A stretch of 34,922 bases of DNA from Methylotenera sp. (GTDB lineage Bacteria > Pseudomonadota > Gammaproteobacteria > Burkholderiales > Methylophilaceae), in contig JABFSF010000063.1 of the NCBI GenBank assembly GCA_013140755.1, positions 1 to 34,922 on the forward strand, given 5' to 3'. This document shows, piece after piece, positions 6,998 to 16,213 of this stretch (the stretch's first letter is position 1; the number at the start of each line of letters is the position of its first letter). Made by a program: the position numbers and the translations under genes. Below the pieces are notes generated by a model. That model was given only the letters and a program-made list of their open reading frames with translations. It did no database searches and was not told the DNA's origin.

Positions 6998-8953
6998 TTA
7001 TCTATATGCTGTGCCTAGACTTTTGATAAATTCATCCAATACATTTACTTTTCTATCAACGGCATTTGTATTTGATTGACTTGCTTCGTTTGGTGCATCT
7101 TCAACCTGCTTTTCCATAACCTCAGAGACAGCGTTATCTTCCATATCCAAAAGTTTTGCTAGCTTTTGATTTTCTTTATCTTGCTCTTTTTGTAATTGAG
7201 CTAGCAATCGCTGTTTTTTTGAATTTTCTTGTACTTCCCGTTCTATATGTTTCCTGAAAGCAAGTGGTATATCGGCAGCTTGACTTATAAAGCTGTTATT
7301 TGTCATATAACGTCTTATGATGGTTCTTGTGTTTATAGAATGAGGCGTGCCCCGCCACCTTTTTTCAACTTGTAATACACCTAACGAAGAACCATCTCTT
7401 AATAAAACCGCCTCAATGAATCTGATATCCTCCTCAGCCATCACTAAAACTTTTTCACCGATAAGACCAGGTATAAGGTGCAATCCAGGGCCATCATACC
7501 TAGCATTCTTCCAACGCAGGATCGGCTTATCTCGCTCCTTACCAATAATAGCTTCATCAAAGATTGAATACTTCATACAGGTGGCACGTTTGTTCTCAGG
7601 TATGTGTCTAAAAATGTCTGTTTGTCTAGTCACTGCACGTTTGAGTACTTCATTGCGACTTATAGTAGTTCCAGGAGAAATTCCTGTGTTGTAGCGAACG
7701 ATAAGTAAATCAATTAAATCCAATAAGGTGTCTAACCCTAAAAGGAATCGATCTTCTTCTTTAGTTGATTTTCTTTTATCCGCTGGATTCGAACCAGTTG
7801 TTCCGTCTAAACAATGTATCCCCGCCTCTTCAAGCAAATCAAATAATAATTCAATTCTAGGGCGGACATTAGGTGACGCTTTGGGACCAAAGACTGGCAC
7901 AGCGTTTATAGTACGTTCTAGCATTGTGAAAAATATATTGCTTAAATGACTTTTTGCATTATCTAGCCATAATTCGTCATAGCACATATAAGCAAGTTCG
8001 GGAATTAATGCATTTGGAAGGCATTCTTCAGGTTTGTATGCGATTGTTGATACAGTTAAATCTCTAGGTTTCCAAGGTACAAGGCTGCTTTGAACAGCCC
8101 TGGTAACATCTGAAGCATTATAATTACGCCCTAAAGCAATACTGTATCCAATTACGGCTGTACTTTTAACTTCTAGTAGTGAAATTAGCCACAAACGGCT
8201 AATTTTCATTCTAATAACACCTTCTCCGTTTAAACCAGGTACTTCTATTATCCAATTAACATCTAGGAAGTGCCCATCGACTTCAACTCTCTCAAAGCAA
8301 CGGCTAGGGGGAGCTTTAAAATCTTGAAAATAATTATTTTCTAAAATACTCGAAGCAACTTGGTCTGCAATACTTTTTTCTCTAAGCCTTTTTCCCCATC
8401 TAATAAGTGAGAATTTTCCATTTGAATCACTGCAAAAAGGATAATATGGCGGCCAAATTTCCAACAAATTGCAGCGATTTAAGAACTCTTCATGTATTAG
8501 ATGCCAAGTAAGTCGTTGATTTGCGCGTTTTGAATCAGGCAACAGTCCTTTGAGGATCACGTCCTTCATCACAATTTCTAAAGCTGGATATTTAACAAAC
8601 AGTGCTTGAAGAGATCCTGAGGTTGCAACGCCAGCGTTTAACTTGTCTATGTTATTACTTCTGTCTACTCCTATTTGCTTGCCTTTGATTAAGGCTGCAT
8701 AGCCAATAGAGTTGCCATTCTCATTGGGAGTGGTGCAACGTTTTAGGAGGTAGTGAAGGTTTTGCCTTGAAATTCCCGTTGCAACTTTTATATCTTTTAG
8801 CGGATTACCATTTCGATATAGGTCTATTGCCTTTTTTTTATTCTCATAGTCTAGTCGAACATCTTCACTCATCCCCAAAACTTCAGGCGACGTCCATGTA
8901 TCAATAGTTTCCAGGCCGGGATAGTCACGTTTCTTTGTTTTAGGATAACTCAT
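6998..8953 (-). CDS. tnsB: TnsB-like DDE transposase
   Basis: A 651-residue Mu/Tn7-type integrase-fold transposase. An N-terminal helix-turn-helix region (about 30-75, LKDIKVATGISRQNLHYLLKRC) precedes the catalytic core. The candidate catalytic triad is D226 (EVDGHFLD), D331 (ELWLDNAKSH) and E368 (VRPRIELLFDLL), giving a D-x36-E spacing typical of this family. A Mu-type beta-barrel region follows (about 490-550), then a charged Lys/Glu/Gln-rich helical tail (570-625) likely to contact TnsC. It overlaps tnsA by 14 bases. TnsB binds the transposon ends and joins 3' ends to the target. All three acidic residues are present. Confidence 0.9.
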   Translation of the reverse strand: MSYPKTKKRDYPGLETIDTWTSPEVLGMSEDVRLDYENKKKAIDLYRNGNPLKDIKVATGISRQNLHYLLKRCTTPNENGNSIGYAALIKGKQIGVDRSNNIDKLNAGVATSGSLQALFVKYPALEIVMKDVILKGLLPDSKRANQRLTWHLIHEEFLNRCNLLEIWPPYYPFCSDSNGKFSLIRWGKRLREKSIADQVASSILENNYFQDFKAPPSRCFERVEVDGHFLDVNWIIEVPGLNGEGVIRMKISRLWLISLLEVKSTAVIGYSIALGRNYNASDVTRAVQSSLVPWKPRDLTVSTIAYKPEECLPNALIPELAYMCYDELWLDNAKSHLSNIFFTMLERTINAVPVFGPKASPNVRPRIELLFDLLEEAGIHCLDGTTGSNPADKRKSTKEEDRFLLGLDTLLDLIDLLIVRYNTGISPGTTISRNEVLKRAVTRQTDIFRHIPENKRATCMKYSIFDEAIIGKERDKPILRWKNARYDGPGLHLIPGLIGEKVLVMAEEDIRFIEAVLLRDGSSLGVLQVEKRWRGTPHSINTRTIIRRYMTNNSFISQAADIPLAFRKHIEREVQENSKKQRLLAQLQKEQDKENQKLAKLLDMEDNAVSEVMEKQVEDAPNEASQSNTNAVDRKVNVLDEFIKSLGTAYR

Positions 8954-9608
8954 GGTGGACTGACAGTTCAGTGATCATACTAAAAGGTGAAAGTCGTATG
9001 TCTGAAAATATTTTCTTCCGTATAATCAGACTAGCTATACAAGCATTAATGTCTTCAGAATCGAAAAATGGAAATTTTTGTACCAGTTTATAAAAAGTAA
9101 TTTTTCTGAAATTCTCTAGTTCTGACAGGATTTGATTTTCCATGGAGTAATCTATTGTCAGACCAGCCACACTGGAAAATCTTAAAAGATGTTTTAGATT
9201 TGCTAATTCAATAGAGTTGCTCTTAAGTGAATCTTTAGACCAATTTTGGTATTGATATCCGTACAGCCCACACCACCCATCCCAATCTAACTCACCATCA
9301 CCATCTTTAGTTTGTAATGTATGTATAGTAATTAGCCCATCTATATCCTGAGAGACGGCTCTAGGAGACGCTTTTGTAGCATGACCATTTTTAAAATTGA
9401 TCGGGAAAGATAAAACCTTCTCATTAAACTTTTTGATGGACTGATTTGTTTCTAACAATACCCATAGGTCGTACATGTTGTGCGAGTACAAATGCACTCT
9501 TCTGTTGAGTTTGGAAGAAAATGGGGCGTACAAATGAGCACAATAATTACCCCGCTCAAATGACTGAGGTGTTAACAGTTCATCAATGCTGATTACATCT
9601 TCATGCAT
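8940..9608 (-). CDS. tnsA: TnsA-like endonuclease subunit
   Basis: A 222-residue protein in the TnsA position, ahead of and overlapping tnsB. The stretch RRVHLYSHNMYDLWVLLETNQSIKKFNEKVLSFP matches the start of the TnsA nuclease fold, in which an early Glu precedes a strand describing the query sequence. Candidate active residues are E53, D88 (SQDID) and Q99-x-K101, resembling the Glu/Asp/Gln-x-Lys set of Tn7 TnsA, though the spacing is shorter and I cannot confirm alignment. The C-terminal half (about 130-222) looks like a winged helix. TnsA cuts the 5' ends to allow cut-and-paste rather than replicative movement. It is the first gene of the operon; a TATAAT on the minus strand at 9635-9640 may serve its promoter. 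Confidence 0.75.
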   Translation of the reverse strand: MHEDVISIDELLTPQSFERGNYCAHLYAPFSSKLNRRVHLYSHNMYDLWVLLETNQSIKKFNEKVLSFPINFKNGHATKASPRAVSQDIDGLITIHTLQTKDGDGELDWDGWCGLYGYQYQNWSKDSLKSNSIELANLKHLLRFSSVAGLTIDYSMENQILSELENFRKITFYKLVQKFPFFDSEDINACIASLIIRKKIFSDIRLSPFSMITELSVHHELS

Positions 9609-9667
9609 AGCTAATGAATTATTAAGTCGTGATAATTATATTGAACCTATTATTTGTGAAATGCAAA

Positions 9668-9716
9668 CATGTCAGTACTTTAGGTATTAGAAATATTTAC
9701 CAAAAGTACTGACATG
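9668..9716. repeat. Long inverted repeat outside tnsA (possible transposon end)
   Basis: Nineteen-base arms with one mismatch: CATGTCAGTACTTTAGGTA, an 11-base AT-rich loop, and the reverse complement CATGTCAGTACTTTTGGTA. It lies 59 bases outside the tnsA start and 100 bases after the acyl-CoA ligase stop. The outermost ACTGACA fits a TGT/ACA transposon terminus; the repeat also sits upstream of a minus-strand TATAAT (9635-9640), so autoregulatory TnsB binding is possible. The alternative is a transcription terminator for the ligase, but no proper T-run follows on the minus strand. Confidence 0.7.
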
Positions 9717-9816
9717 AAAAAAGATTTACTTAACTATCAAGTGATTACTTAAGAAGGATGTATACAACATTCTTTCAGCGCGCGATTATAAGCTTGAGGT
9801 GGTTACAAACACCCTT

Positions 9817-11457
9817 CTATCTAGAGCTCTTAGCGTATGCAATAGTAGTATTCACATCTCTACGCAAAATTTTACCATTCTTAGTACGTGGGAAATCTTT
9901 TGCTAAATAAACCGTTTTGGGTGATTTGTATGCGGCTAGATGCTGCTTACCAAATGCAAGCAAATCATCAGGTGTCATAGTTGCTTCGGCTTTTAGTATG
10001 ATATAAATCACTACTAGCAGTTTATCTTTCTCCAACTCTTCCCCTACGGCTGCACAATCAGCTACATCAGGGTGGCCTTTATATACACGCTCAATTTCAT
10101 AGGGTGAAACGCGGTAGCCAAAACTTTTGATAATGTCGTCTTTTCTGCCTAAGAACCAAATATAACCATCTTCGTCATATTTGGCATAATCGCCCGTAAA
10201 AAAATAACCATCATGCTTATATTTTACGGTTTCATCAGGCAAATTCCAGTAGCTTAAAAATAAGCCTGGGTCATTATCTGGCACACAAATCATGCCTTCC
10301 TCTCCAATTGGCACGGGCACCATAGTTTCTGGGTTAAGCAGGCGAATTGCATGGCCCGGCTGAGGGAATCCTGCAGAGCCTGCGCGAATTGGGCGGAATG
10401 TGCTTTGAGATAAATAATAAGAAAACTCACTCATGCCTACCGCTTCGTAAATATCCAACCCAAACCTTGCTCGCCATTGGCTAAGCACTTCGTCAGATAA
10501 ATGCTCGCCTGCGCTCATATAGTGACGTATCGTCGGTATCTCTGCTTGAGTTGCCGAAGTTTTTTGTAGTAATTGCCGATAAATTGTTGGCACGCCAATA
10601 AAAATCGTTGCGCGATGCTTGTTGATTAAATCTAGCCATTTTTGCGCATCATTCTTACCTTCATGCACAATCACGGTCTTACCTAAATAAAGCGGATCCA
10701 TTAACCCTGAGCCTAGCACGTAAGTCCAATTAAATTTACCAGAGTGCAAAATTCGATCTTGTCCATCACTATGATACTTAAACCAATAAGTAGAAGCTGG
10801 TTGACGTCCAAGCAAAGCGCGGTGAGCATGAAGCACCCCTTTTGGATAGCCTGTTGTACCTGAGGTGTAAACTAAATAAGCGGGATCATCGGCTTGAGTT
10901 CTGTGCGTAGCTTCAAAATCAGGAGCCTCATTCAGTTGGCGCGTAAGGCTTAACACATTGAAGTGGTAATGTTTTTCAATTTCATCTGTTTGCGTAACAA
11001 GTATATGTTGCAATTGTGGTGTTAAATGTTTTTGCTGGTCGAGATTTTCATGAAGCTGTTGCCATGCCTGCACATCTGTTACTAATACGGTAGCTCCAGA
11101 ATCTTTAGCTAAATAAGCCACTTCTTCTGCAGTAAGTAGTGTTGAAGTTGGCACGGCTATCGCGCCCATTTTCATCGCGCCTAAGAAAGCGATGGGGTAT
11201 TCCAAACTGTTGGGGAGGCGTATCAGTACCCTATCCCCCACTTTAATCCCTAAATGTTGCAAGACGGCTGCAAATTGATTGGTTCTTTCTGCTAACTCAG
11301 CAAAGGTAATTGAAGAGGTTCCTAATGTGTCATCTTCTACGATCATTGCGACGTGCTGCTCAAGCTCAGTGCCAAGATGTTGATCTGCACATGCCACACC
11401 AATGTTAAAGTTTTTTGGTAAATGCCATTGCCAAGTAGGGAATGTAGGAAAAGTCAT
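9817..11457 (-). CDS. AMP-forming acyl-CoA synthetase
   Basis: A 546-residue adenylate-forming ligase that would activate a carboxylic acid with ATP and CoA. The AMP-binding P-loop is YTSGTTGYPKGVLHAH (about 197-212), the A5 region is YEAVGMSEF, and the hinge and C-terminal motifs FTGDYAKYDEDGYIWFLGRKDDIIKSFGYRVSPYEIE and TKNGKILRR (catalytic Lys about 529) are all present, so the enzyme looks complete. The size is nearer medium-chain/benzoate-type ligases than to the roughly 630-residue PrpE. It overlaps the upstream CitE-like gene by ATGA and is the last gene of the sdh operon. The substrate is unknown; given its neighbours, a short-chain or C5 dicarboxylic acid (propionate, mesaconate, citramalate) is a reasonable guess. 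Confidence 0.85.
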   Translation of the reverse strand: MTFPTFPTWQWHLPKNFNIGVACADQHLGTELEQHVAMIVEDDTLGTSSITFAELAERTNQFAAVLQHLGIKVGDRVLIRLPNSLEYPIAFLGAMKMGAIAVPTSTLLTAEEVAYLAKDSGATVLVTDVQAWQQLHENLDQQKHLTPQLQHILVTQTDEIEKHYHFNVLSLTRQLNEAPDFEATHRTQADDPAYLVYTSGTTGYPKGVLHAHRALLGRQPASTYWFKYHSDGQDRILHSGKFNWTYVLGSGLMDPLYLGKTVIVHEGKNDAQKWLDLINKHRATIFIGVPTIYRQLLQKTSATQAEIPTIRHYMSAGEHLSDEVLSQWRARFGLDIYEAVGMSEFSYYLSQSTFRPIRAGSAGFPQPGHAIRLLNPETMVPVPIGEEGMICVPDNDPGLFLSYWNLPDETVKYKHDGYFFTGDYAKYDEDGYIWFLGRKDDIIKSFGYRVSPYEIERVYKGHPDVADCAAVGEELEKDKLLVVIYIILKAEATMTPDDLLAFGKQHLAAYKSPKTVYLAKDFPRTKNGKILRRDVNTTIAYAKSSR

Positions 11458-12584
11458 AGTATTACTCCATAAGGCCAGTTTTGACGTACCACTTGCGCAG
11501 GTAATAGTTGCAATACATGCAGTGCAAATTCCATGTCGCTAGTTTTTAACGCACGAAGTGCATGTGCTCTTAGCAAGGTTTGCAAGGCTTTACCAAACAT
11601 GGGGGGGTCAAGCATTTCACCTTCAAATTTGATTGCGCCCCCCAATAGGGCATCAGCATCAATCGCTGCTTTTAAAATCGCTACTTTTTGCGCTACATCG
11701 GTAGGAGAAGGTGTGTAAGCTGTTTTACACAAATGAATGTGGGCTGGATGTATCACCTGCTTGCCTGTTAAGCCCATGGCAGCTTCTTGACAAGCATGTT
11801 TATACACCACGCGCGATTCATTGTCGCCATGTAAATCTAACCAGCGGCGCACATCATGCGGCTCTAAGAATTTTTCTGGCATGGCACTAGCACCTATCAG
11901 TGTTTCAACGCCACCAATCACACCCTTACCCGCAATCCGTGCTTCAAACATTAGTTGATTCATGTAAAACTGCAACTCTTCAATCCAGTTTTCAGGGGTG
12001 ATATGAATACCCATCGCTTTTGAAAAGTCATGAATCCCAAATACCACATGTTTAACGGTGTTGTATTGCATCAACTCTGGGGCAATTTTGAGTGATTTCG
12101 GGTGTTCAATAATCGGCTGAATCGTGATGTTTGGATTAACACTCAATAAAAAACTGGAGAGGTCGCGGACTTCTGCCGCACCATAAGCTTCTCCTGCCTT
12201 AGCTAACATCACTACATCAATATATTCTCCCATCTCACACACCAGCTTCATATCTTCTTCATACTCATCGGTACGGAAAGAATTGGCGCGGATGGCAATG
12301 GTGACGCGCTGATTAACTTTTCTAAGCTGTGGGAGTTCTTGGCGTAGCAAGTCTCGGCTCATCTCTTTTTGACGACAACCATCTTCCAAGTCAAAAATCA
12401 GGGTGTGTGCACTAGTAAGGTGCGCATGTTTTTTCATGCGCGCAGATGCTTGCTCCATATCTTCGTATATCCCTAGACTTGGCGCATATTTCACTGGTGG
12501 GTAATACAGCTGAATACCTGGCCAATAATCGCCCAGTGCTTTTGCATCTAAAGCAATTGGCTGCTCTCCAATGTGTAGGGTCAT
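11454..12584 (-). CDS. CitE-superfamily CoA-ester lyase (376-aa type)
   Basis: A 376-residue TIM-barrel protein of the HpcH/HpaI-CitE superfamily. The key elements are DLEDG (65-69), a CoA-site Arg in IAIRANS (about 99), and the two predicted Mg ligands E160 (PIIEHPKSL) and D186 (VFGIHDFSKAMG). It is longer than typical CitE/Mcl (about 290-330), with extra sequence at both ends. Such enzymes cleave or make 3-hydroxyacyl-CoA such as malyl-, citramalyl- or methylmalyl-CoA. Its start is one base past the sdhE stop, with AGGAGA inside the sdhE end, and it overlaps the CoA ligase, so it may act on that ligase's product. The precise substrate cannot be read from sequence. Confidence 0.8.
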   Translation of the reverse strand: MTLHIGEQPIALDAKALGDYWPGIQLYYPPVKYAPSLGIYEDMEQASARMKKHAHLTSAHTLIFDLEDGCRQKEMSRDLLRQELPQLRKVNQRVTIAIRANSFRTDEYEEDMKLVCEMGEYIDVVMLAKAGEAYGAAEVRDLSSFLLSVNPNITIQPIIEHPKSLKIAPELMQYNTVKHVVFGIHDFSKAMGIHITPENWIEELQFYMNQLMFEARIAGKGVIGGVETLIGASAMPEKFLEPHDVRRWLDLHGDNESRVVYKHACQEAAMGLTGKQVIHPAHIHLCKTAYTPSPTDVAQKVAILKAAIDADALLGGAIKFEGEMLDPPMFGKALQTLLRAHALRALKTSDMEFALHVLQLLPAQVVRQNWPYGVIL

Positions 12585-12585
12585 G

Positions 12586-12867
12586 CTATGTCTCCTGATA
12601 ATTGAGGCGTGCGGTTTTTAACTTTTCAACCACAACTGCTGAATATTCAATTGGTTGCAGTGGTGCCGTAGTGTTTAACATGTGCCAGAACTGATTGTCA
12701 GGTAAATCTAGCATGGCATCAAACGCCTGCAACTCTGCTAGGTTCAGTGTGTTAAATTCATGCGCAATAAAGCGTTGCAATACAATATCAAGCTCGAGCA
12801 TCCCGCGCCTACAGCGCCATGCCAAACGTTTTTGCTCTGCCTCGCGTAAAATTTCAGCATTTAACAT
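12586..12867 (-). CDS. sdhE: SdhE-like FAD assembly factor
   Basis: A 93-residue protein of the SdhE/Sdh5 (YgfY) family, which helps attach FAD covalently to the SdhA flavoprotein. The diagnostic RGMLELD (RGxxE) motif is at about 21-27, and the length matches the family. The start follows the sdhB stop by 11 bases with a GAG-type ribosome site between them, and it is directly followed by the CitE-like gene. In many betaproteobacteria sdhE precedes a citrate synthase gene; here that place is taken by a CoA-ester lyase. Confidence 0.9.
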   Translation of the reverse strand: MLNAEILREAEQKRLAWRCRRGMLELDIVLQRFIAHEFNTLNLAELQAFDAMLDLPDNQFWHMLNTTAPLQPIEYSAVVVEKLKTARLNYQET

Positions 12868-12878
12868 TTCAACATCTC

Positions 12879-13616
12879 CTATACCGCTTTGATTGAAATC
12901 GATTTTTTATGCTTTTTAGTTTCTTTTGCACGCACAATTTTTAGATCTTTAATGCTGGCAATCGCCGCATTCGGGTTCAGTTTTTTTGGACACACATCCA
13001 CACAGTTCATGATGTTATGGCAACGATACAAGCGATAGGGGTCTTCCAAGTTCTCAAGCCGCTCCGTTTCTGCTTGATCGCGCGAGTCCACGATAAAACG
13101 ATAGGCCTGCATCAAGCCAGAAGGTCCCACAAACTTATCAGGGTTCCACCAAAAACTGGGGCAAGAGGTGGTGCAAGCACCACATAAAATGCACTCATAC
13201 AAACCATCTAACTTGGCACGGTCTTCTGGGCTTTGTAAACGTTCAGTTTCTGGCAATGGGTCATCGTTAATCAAGTAAGGCTTCACTGAGTTGTAATGCT
13301 CAAAAAACTGTGTCATATCTACCACTAAATCGCGTATTACTGGCAAGCCAGGCATAGGGCGCAATACCACAGGCTCTTCCAAATCAGTCAGCTTGGTGAT
13401 ACAAGCCAGCCCATTTTTGCCGTTAATATTCATCGCATCGCTACCACATACACCCTCTCTGCATGACTTGCGCAGACTTAAGGTATCGTCTAATTCTTTA
13501 ATGCGTAGCAAAGCATCGAGTAGCATGTGGTCTTCTTCATGCAATGCAACGTCGTAATCTTGCATGTAAGGTTTTTTATCTACATCAGGGTTAAAGCGGT
13601 AAATAGAGAATTTCAT
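12879..13616 (-). CDS. sdhB: Succinate dehydrogenase iron-sulfur subunit
   Basis: A 245-residue electron-transfer subunit of complex II. The [2Fe-2S] ligands lie in CREGVCGSDAMNINGKNGLAC (about 57-77), [4Fe-4S] in CILCGACTTSC (about 141-151), and [3Fe-4S] in CHNIMNCVDVCP (about 198-209). All clusters are intact. It passes electrons from SdhA to quinone at the membrane subunits. It lies 66 bases after sdhA and 11 before sdhE in the sdhCDABE order. The C-terminal tail is Lys-rich. Confidence 0.97.
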   Translation of the reverse strand: MKFSIYRFNPDVDKKPYMQDYDVALHEEDHMLLDALLRIKELDDTLSLRKSCREGVCGSDAMNINGKNGLACITKLTDLEEPVVLRPMPGLPVIRDLVVDMTQFFEHYNSVKPYLINDDPLPETERLQSPEDRAKLDGLYECILCGACTTSCPSFWWNPDKFVGPSGLMQAYRFIVDSRDQAETERLENLEDPYRLYRCHNIMNCVDVCPKKLNPNAAIASIKDLKIVRAKETKKHKKSISIKAV

Positions 13617-13682
13617 AGCCTTCCTAATCTTTTAGTCACTAAAGAACATAAAGTTCACGGTGATTTATCTGCGGGTACATTT

Positions 13683-15452
13683 TTAATACACTCTCTTTTT
13701 AGGCTCAAAACTTTCAACTGTTAGTGGTTTTAAACGCACATCTTTATAATCTAAGCGATTGTTTTGTTTATAAAAAAGTGAATGTTTAAGCCAATTTGCA
13801 TCATCACGCTCACTAAAATCTTCTCTAGCGTGTGCACCTCGGCTTTCAGTGCGATGATGCGCGGCATGCATGGTGGCCACAGCAACTTCCATTAAATTAT
13901 CTAGTTCCAATGCTTCAATCCGAGCGGTATTAAATACCTGGCTCGTATCATTGACGCGCACTTTTGCAATACGACTTGCCACTTCGTTAATTGCAGCAAC
14001 TCCCGTCTCAAGTAAATCTGGAAACCTAAATACCCCGCAGTGTGTTTGCATGGTTTTACGCATGGCTGCACCCACTTCTGCCACCGTTTCGCTATTGTTC
14101 GTATTTTCCAAGCGTGCAAGCCGCGCCAAAGTGCTGTCTGCAACACCTGCAGGGAGTGGTTTGTGAGCTGAAGATTGTGCAATTTCTTGCACCATTTTCT
14201 CGCCTGCTGCTTTACCAAATACCACTAAATCTAACAAAGAATTTGAACCCAAACGATTGGCTCCATGCACTGAAACACAGGCGCACTCTCCTACTGCATA
14301 TAACCCTTTAACCGCTCTTTCGCCATGCGCAGTCGGTTCAACCACTTGCCCATCTAAATTCGTCGGGATGCCACCCATCATATAATGCGCAGTCGGAACA
14401 ACAGGAATTGGATCTTTAATCGGATCCACATTGGCGAAGGTTTTCGCAATCTCACGTATCCCTGGCAAGCGCTTGTTAATCAACGCCTCACCCAAATGAT
14501 CTAACTTTAAGTAAACCGCGTCTTTATTTTTACCAACGCCGCGTCCTTGTTTAATCTCAGTTGCAGTTGCGCGTGAAATCACATCGCGGCTCGCTAAGTC
14601 TTTGGCATTGGGCGCATAACGCTCCATAAAACGCTCGCCTTCAGAGTTCACCAAATACCCCCCCTCGCCGCGCACTCCTTCCGTAATCAGCACACCAGCA
14701 TGTAATACACCTGTGGGGTGAAATTGCCAAAACTCCATATCTTGCAAAGGTAAACCCGCACGTGCCGCCATGCCCAAACCATCCCCCGTGTTAATAAAGG
14801 CATTAGTGCTGGCTTGAAAAATGCGCCCTGCTCCACCAGTTGCCAGCAAGGTGGTTTTAGCTTGGATGACATGAACCTCGCCTGTTTCAATCTCCAGCGC
14901 AATTACGCCCAATACATCGCCATCGCCATCACGAATTAAATCGAGCGCAAACCACTCAATAAAAAACTGTGTGTTAGCACGGATATTACGCTGATATAGT
15001 GTGTGCAACATGGCGTGCCCTGTTCTATCTGCCACGGCGCATGTGCGTGAAATTGGCTGTTCTCCATAATTTTTGGTCATACCACCAAACGGACGTTGAA
15101 AAATTCTGCCATTGTCTAGCCGATCAAATGGCATTCCAAAATGCTCTAGCTCAATAATCGCTTTGGCAGCATTTCGACACATAAACTCAATCGCATCTTG
15201 ATCACCTAAGTAATCTGAGCCTTTGATAGTGTCGTACATATGCCATAGCCAGTTATCTTCACTCACGTTACCCAGCGCGGCCGCAATTCCACCTTGCGCT
15301 GCCACTGTGTGGGATCGTGTTGGAAATACTTTGGATAGCACGGCAACTTTAACACCAGATTCCGCCAACTGTAGCGCAGCACGTAAGCCTGCGCCACCAC
15401 CGCCCACAATCACCGCGTCAAACTGATGATGTTCTAAATTATTTATCCCCAC
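13683..15452 (-). CDS. sdhA: Succinate dehydrogenase flavoprotein subunit
   Basis: The catalytic FAD subunit of complex II, oxidising succinate to fumarate. The frame has a dinucleotide motif [12 protein letters not shown] near its start, SHTVAAQGG containing the His that carries covalent FAD, and [22 protein letters not shown] near the substrate site. The frame opens with a TTG at 15470, but I prefer the GTG at 15452 because GGGG stands 8 bases before it; this gives 589 residues and a 10-base overlap with sdhD. The size is normal for the family. Part of sdhCDABE. In this locus it would also consume the succinate released by PrpB in the methylcitrate cycle. Confidence 0.96.
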   Translation of the reverse strand: MGINNLEHHQFDAVIVGGGGAGLRAALQLAESGVKVAVLSKVFPTRSHTVAAQGGIAAALGNVSEDNWLWHMYDTIKGSDYLGDQDAIEFMCRNAAKAIIELEHFGMPFDRLDNGRIFQRPFGGMTKNYGEQPISRTCAVADRTGHAMLHTLYQRNIRANTQFFIEWFALDLIRDGDGDVLGVIALEIETGEVHVIQAKTTLLATGGAGRIFQASTNAFINTGDGLGMAARAGLPLQDMEFWQFHPTGVLHAGVLITEGVRGEGGYLVNSEGERFMERYAPNAKDLASRDVISRATATEIKQGRGVGKNKDAVYLKLDHLGEALINKRLPGIREIAKTFANVDPIKDPIPVVPTAHYMMGGIPTNLDGQVVEPTAHGERAVKGLYAVGECACVSVHGANRLGSNSLLDLVVFGKAAGEKMVQEIAQSSAHKPLPAGVADSTLARLARLENTNNSETVAEVGAAMRKTMQTHCGVFRFPDLLETGVAAINEVASRIAKVRVNDTSQVFNTARIEALELDNLMEVAVATMHAAHHRTESRGAHAREDFSERDDANWLKHSLFYKQNNRLDYKDVRLKPLTVESFEPKKRVY

Positions 15453-15787
15453 AAAATTATCCCCAACCAAACTAAATAAGCCATAAGCACTAACTCAACA
15501 ACTAACTGTAACCACTCACGTAAAGTTACGTTAAATACATAGTCACGCATCACATCGCGTATGCCCAACCACGCATGTATAATCAAACAGGTAAAAAATG
15601 TAAATGTCAGCAATTGCCACCAAAGAAGTTGCCAAAACTGCTGCCAATGCACGAAATCATTGGGTGACTTTAATACAACAAATATCAGCGCAAGCACTAA
15701 ATACACCGCCATAAAAACAGCCGTCATGCGTTGCGTCAACCACCAACGCATTCCTGGGTATTTTTTAGTCAGTAGCTCAAATAACAT
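15443..15787 (-). CDS. sdhD: Succinate dehydrogenase membrane anchor subunit
   Basis: A 114-residue protein with three hydrophobic helices (about 20-42, 48-72, 88-112), as expected for the SdhD anchor of complex II. The [13 protein letters not shown] segment carries the His expected to bind heme b and nearby residues for the quinone site. It sits 6 bases after sdhC and overlaps the start of sdhA, which fixes its identity together with fold and size. Confidence 0.92.
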   Translation of the reverse strand: MLFELLTKKYPGMRWWLTQRMTAVFMAVYLVLALIFVVLKSPNDFVHWQQFWQLLWWQLLTFTFFTCLIIHAWLGIRDVMRDYVFNVTLREWLQLVVELVLMAYLVWLGIILWG

Positions 15788-15793
15788 AGTGGT

Positions 15794-16180
15794 TTACCAA
15801 ATCTGCCAAGCAAAAATCGCTACAGTAATCGTATCTAAACACAACACCAAACGGCTTGAAAGCTGCGCTTTTTGTAAAGATGTCATCCAATGTACATCTT
15901 GTGCAAGATGCCTTATTCCCGCATAAAAGTGATGAAAAAACGGCCAAGCACAGGTAATCAGCACCAGTTTAACTAACACGTGCTGATTTAAGCTTGCTAG
16001 CCAATCATAGCTTTGTACATCTGTCACCGAAAGTTGAAAGCTCCATAACAATGGCGGAATTAGCAAAAACAACACCACACCACTCATTCGATGCAGAATC
16101 GAAACAACAGCGTTAATCGGTAACCGAATCGTCAATAGATTTAGGTTTTTGGGGCGATTTTTTGTTTGTTTGTTTTTCAT
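15794..16180 (-). CDS. sdhC: Succinate dehydrogenase cytochrome b556 subunit
   Basis: A three-helix membrane subunit of complex II. The family signature is visible as NLLTIRLPINAVVSILHRMSGVVLF, with the Ser/His/Arg triad near the quinone site, and HHFYAGIRHLAQDV, which holds the heme His. I place the start at the ATG at 16180 (128 residues); the frame extends three codons to a TTG. It is the first sdh gene, 33 bases after the malic enzyme stop on the same strand, so the two are likely cotranscribed. Confidence 0.92.
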   Translation of the reverse strand: MKNKQTKNRPKNLNLLTIRLPINAVVSILHRMSGVVLFLLIPPLLWSFQLSVTDVQSYDWLASLNQHVLVKLVLITCAWPFFHHFYAGIRHLAQDVHWMTSLQKAQLSSRLVLCLDTITVAIFAWQIW

Positions 16181-16213
16181 ATATAACAAGTCATAAAAGC
16201 CGAAGGGCTCAAT

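Larger units (their letters stand above)
3955..9716. mobile_element. Tn7-like transposition module, ends unresolved
   Basis: A contiguous block with a tnsA-tnsB-tnsC-tniQ operon plus an XRE regulator, more AT-rich than the metabolic genes to the right. The tnsA-proximal boundary may be at or just beyond the inverted repeat at 9668-9716, whose outer edge reads ACTGACA, matching the TGT...ACA rule of Tn7/Mu-type ends. The other end is not identified; the cut TauE gene near 3400 is a plausible junction. The coordinates given are the minimal core. No Cas gene or CRISPR array is present, so nothing suggests RNA-guided targeting. Confidence 0.6.

Noticed and set aside
3955-9716. CRISPR-associated transposon (CAST)
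   Set aside because: The tns genes and XRE regulator invite this idea, but I see no Cas12k, Cascade gene or spaced direct repeats anywhere in the window.
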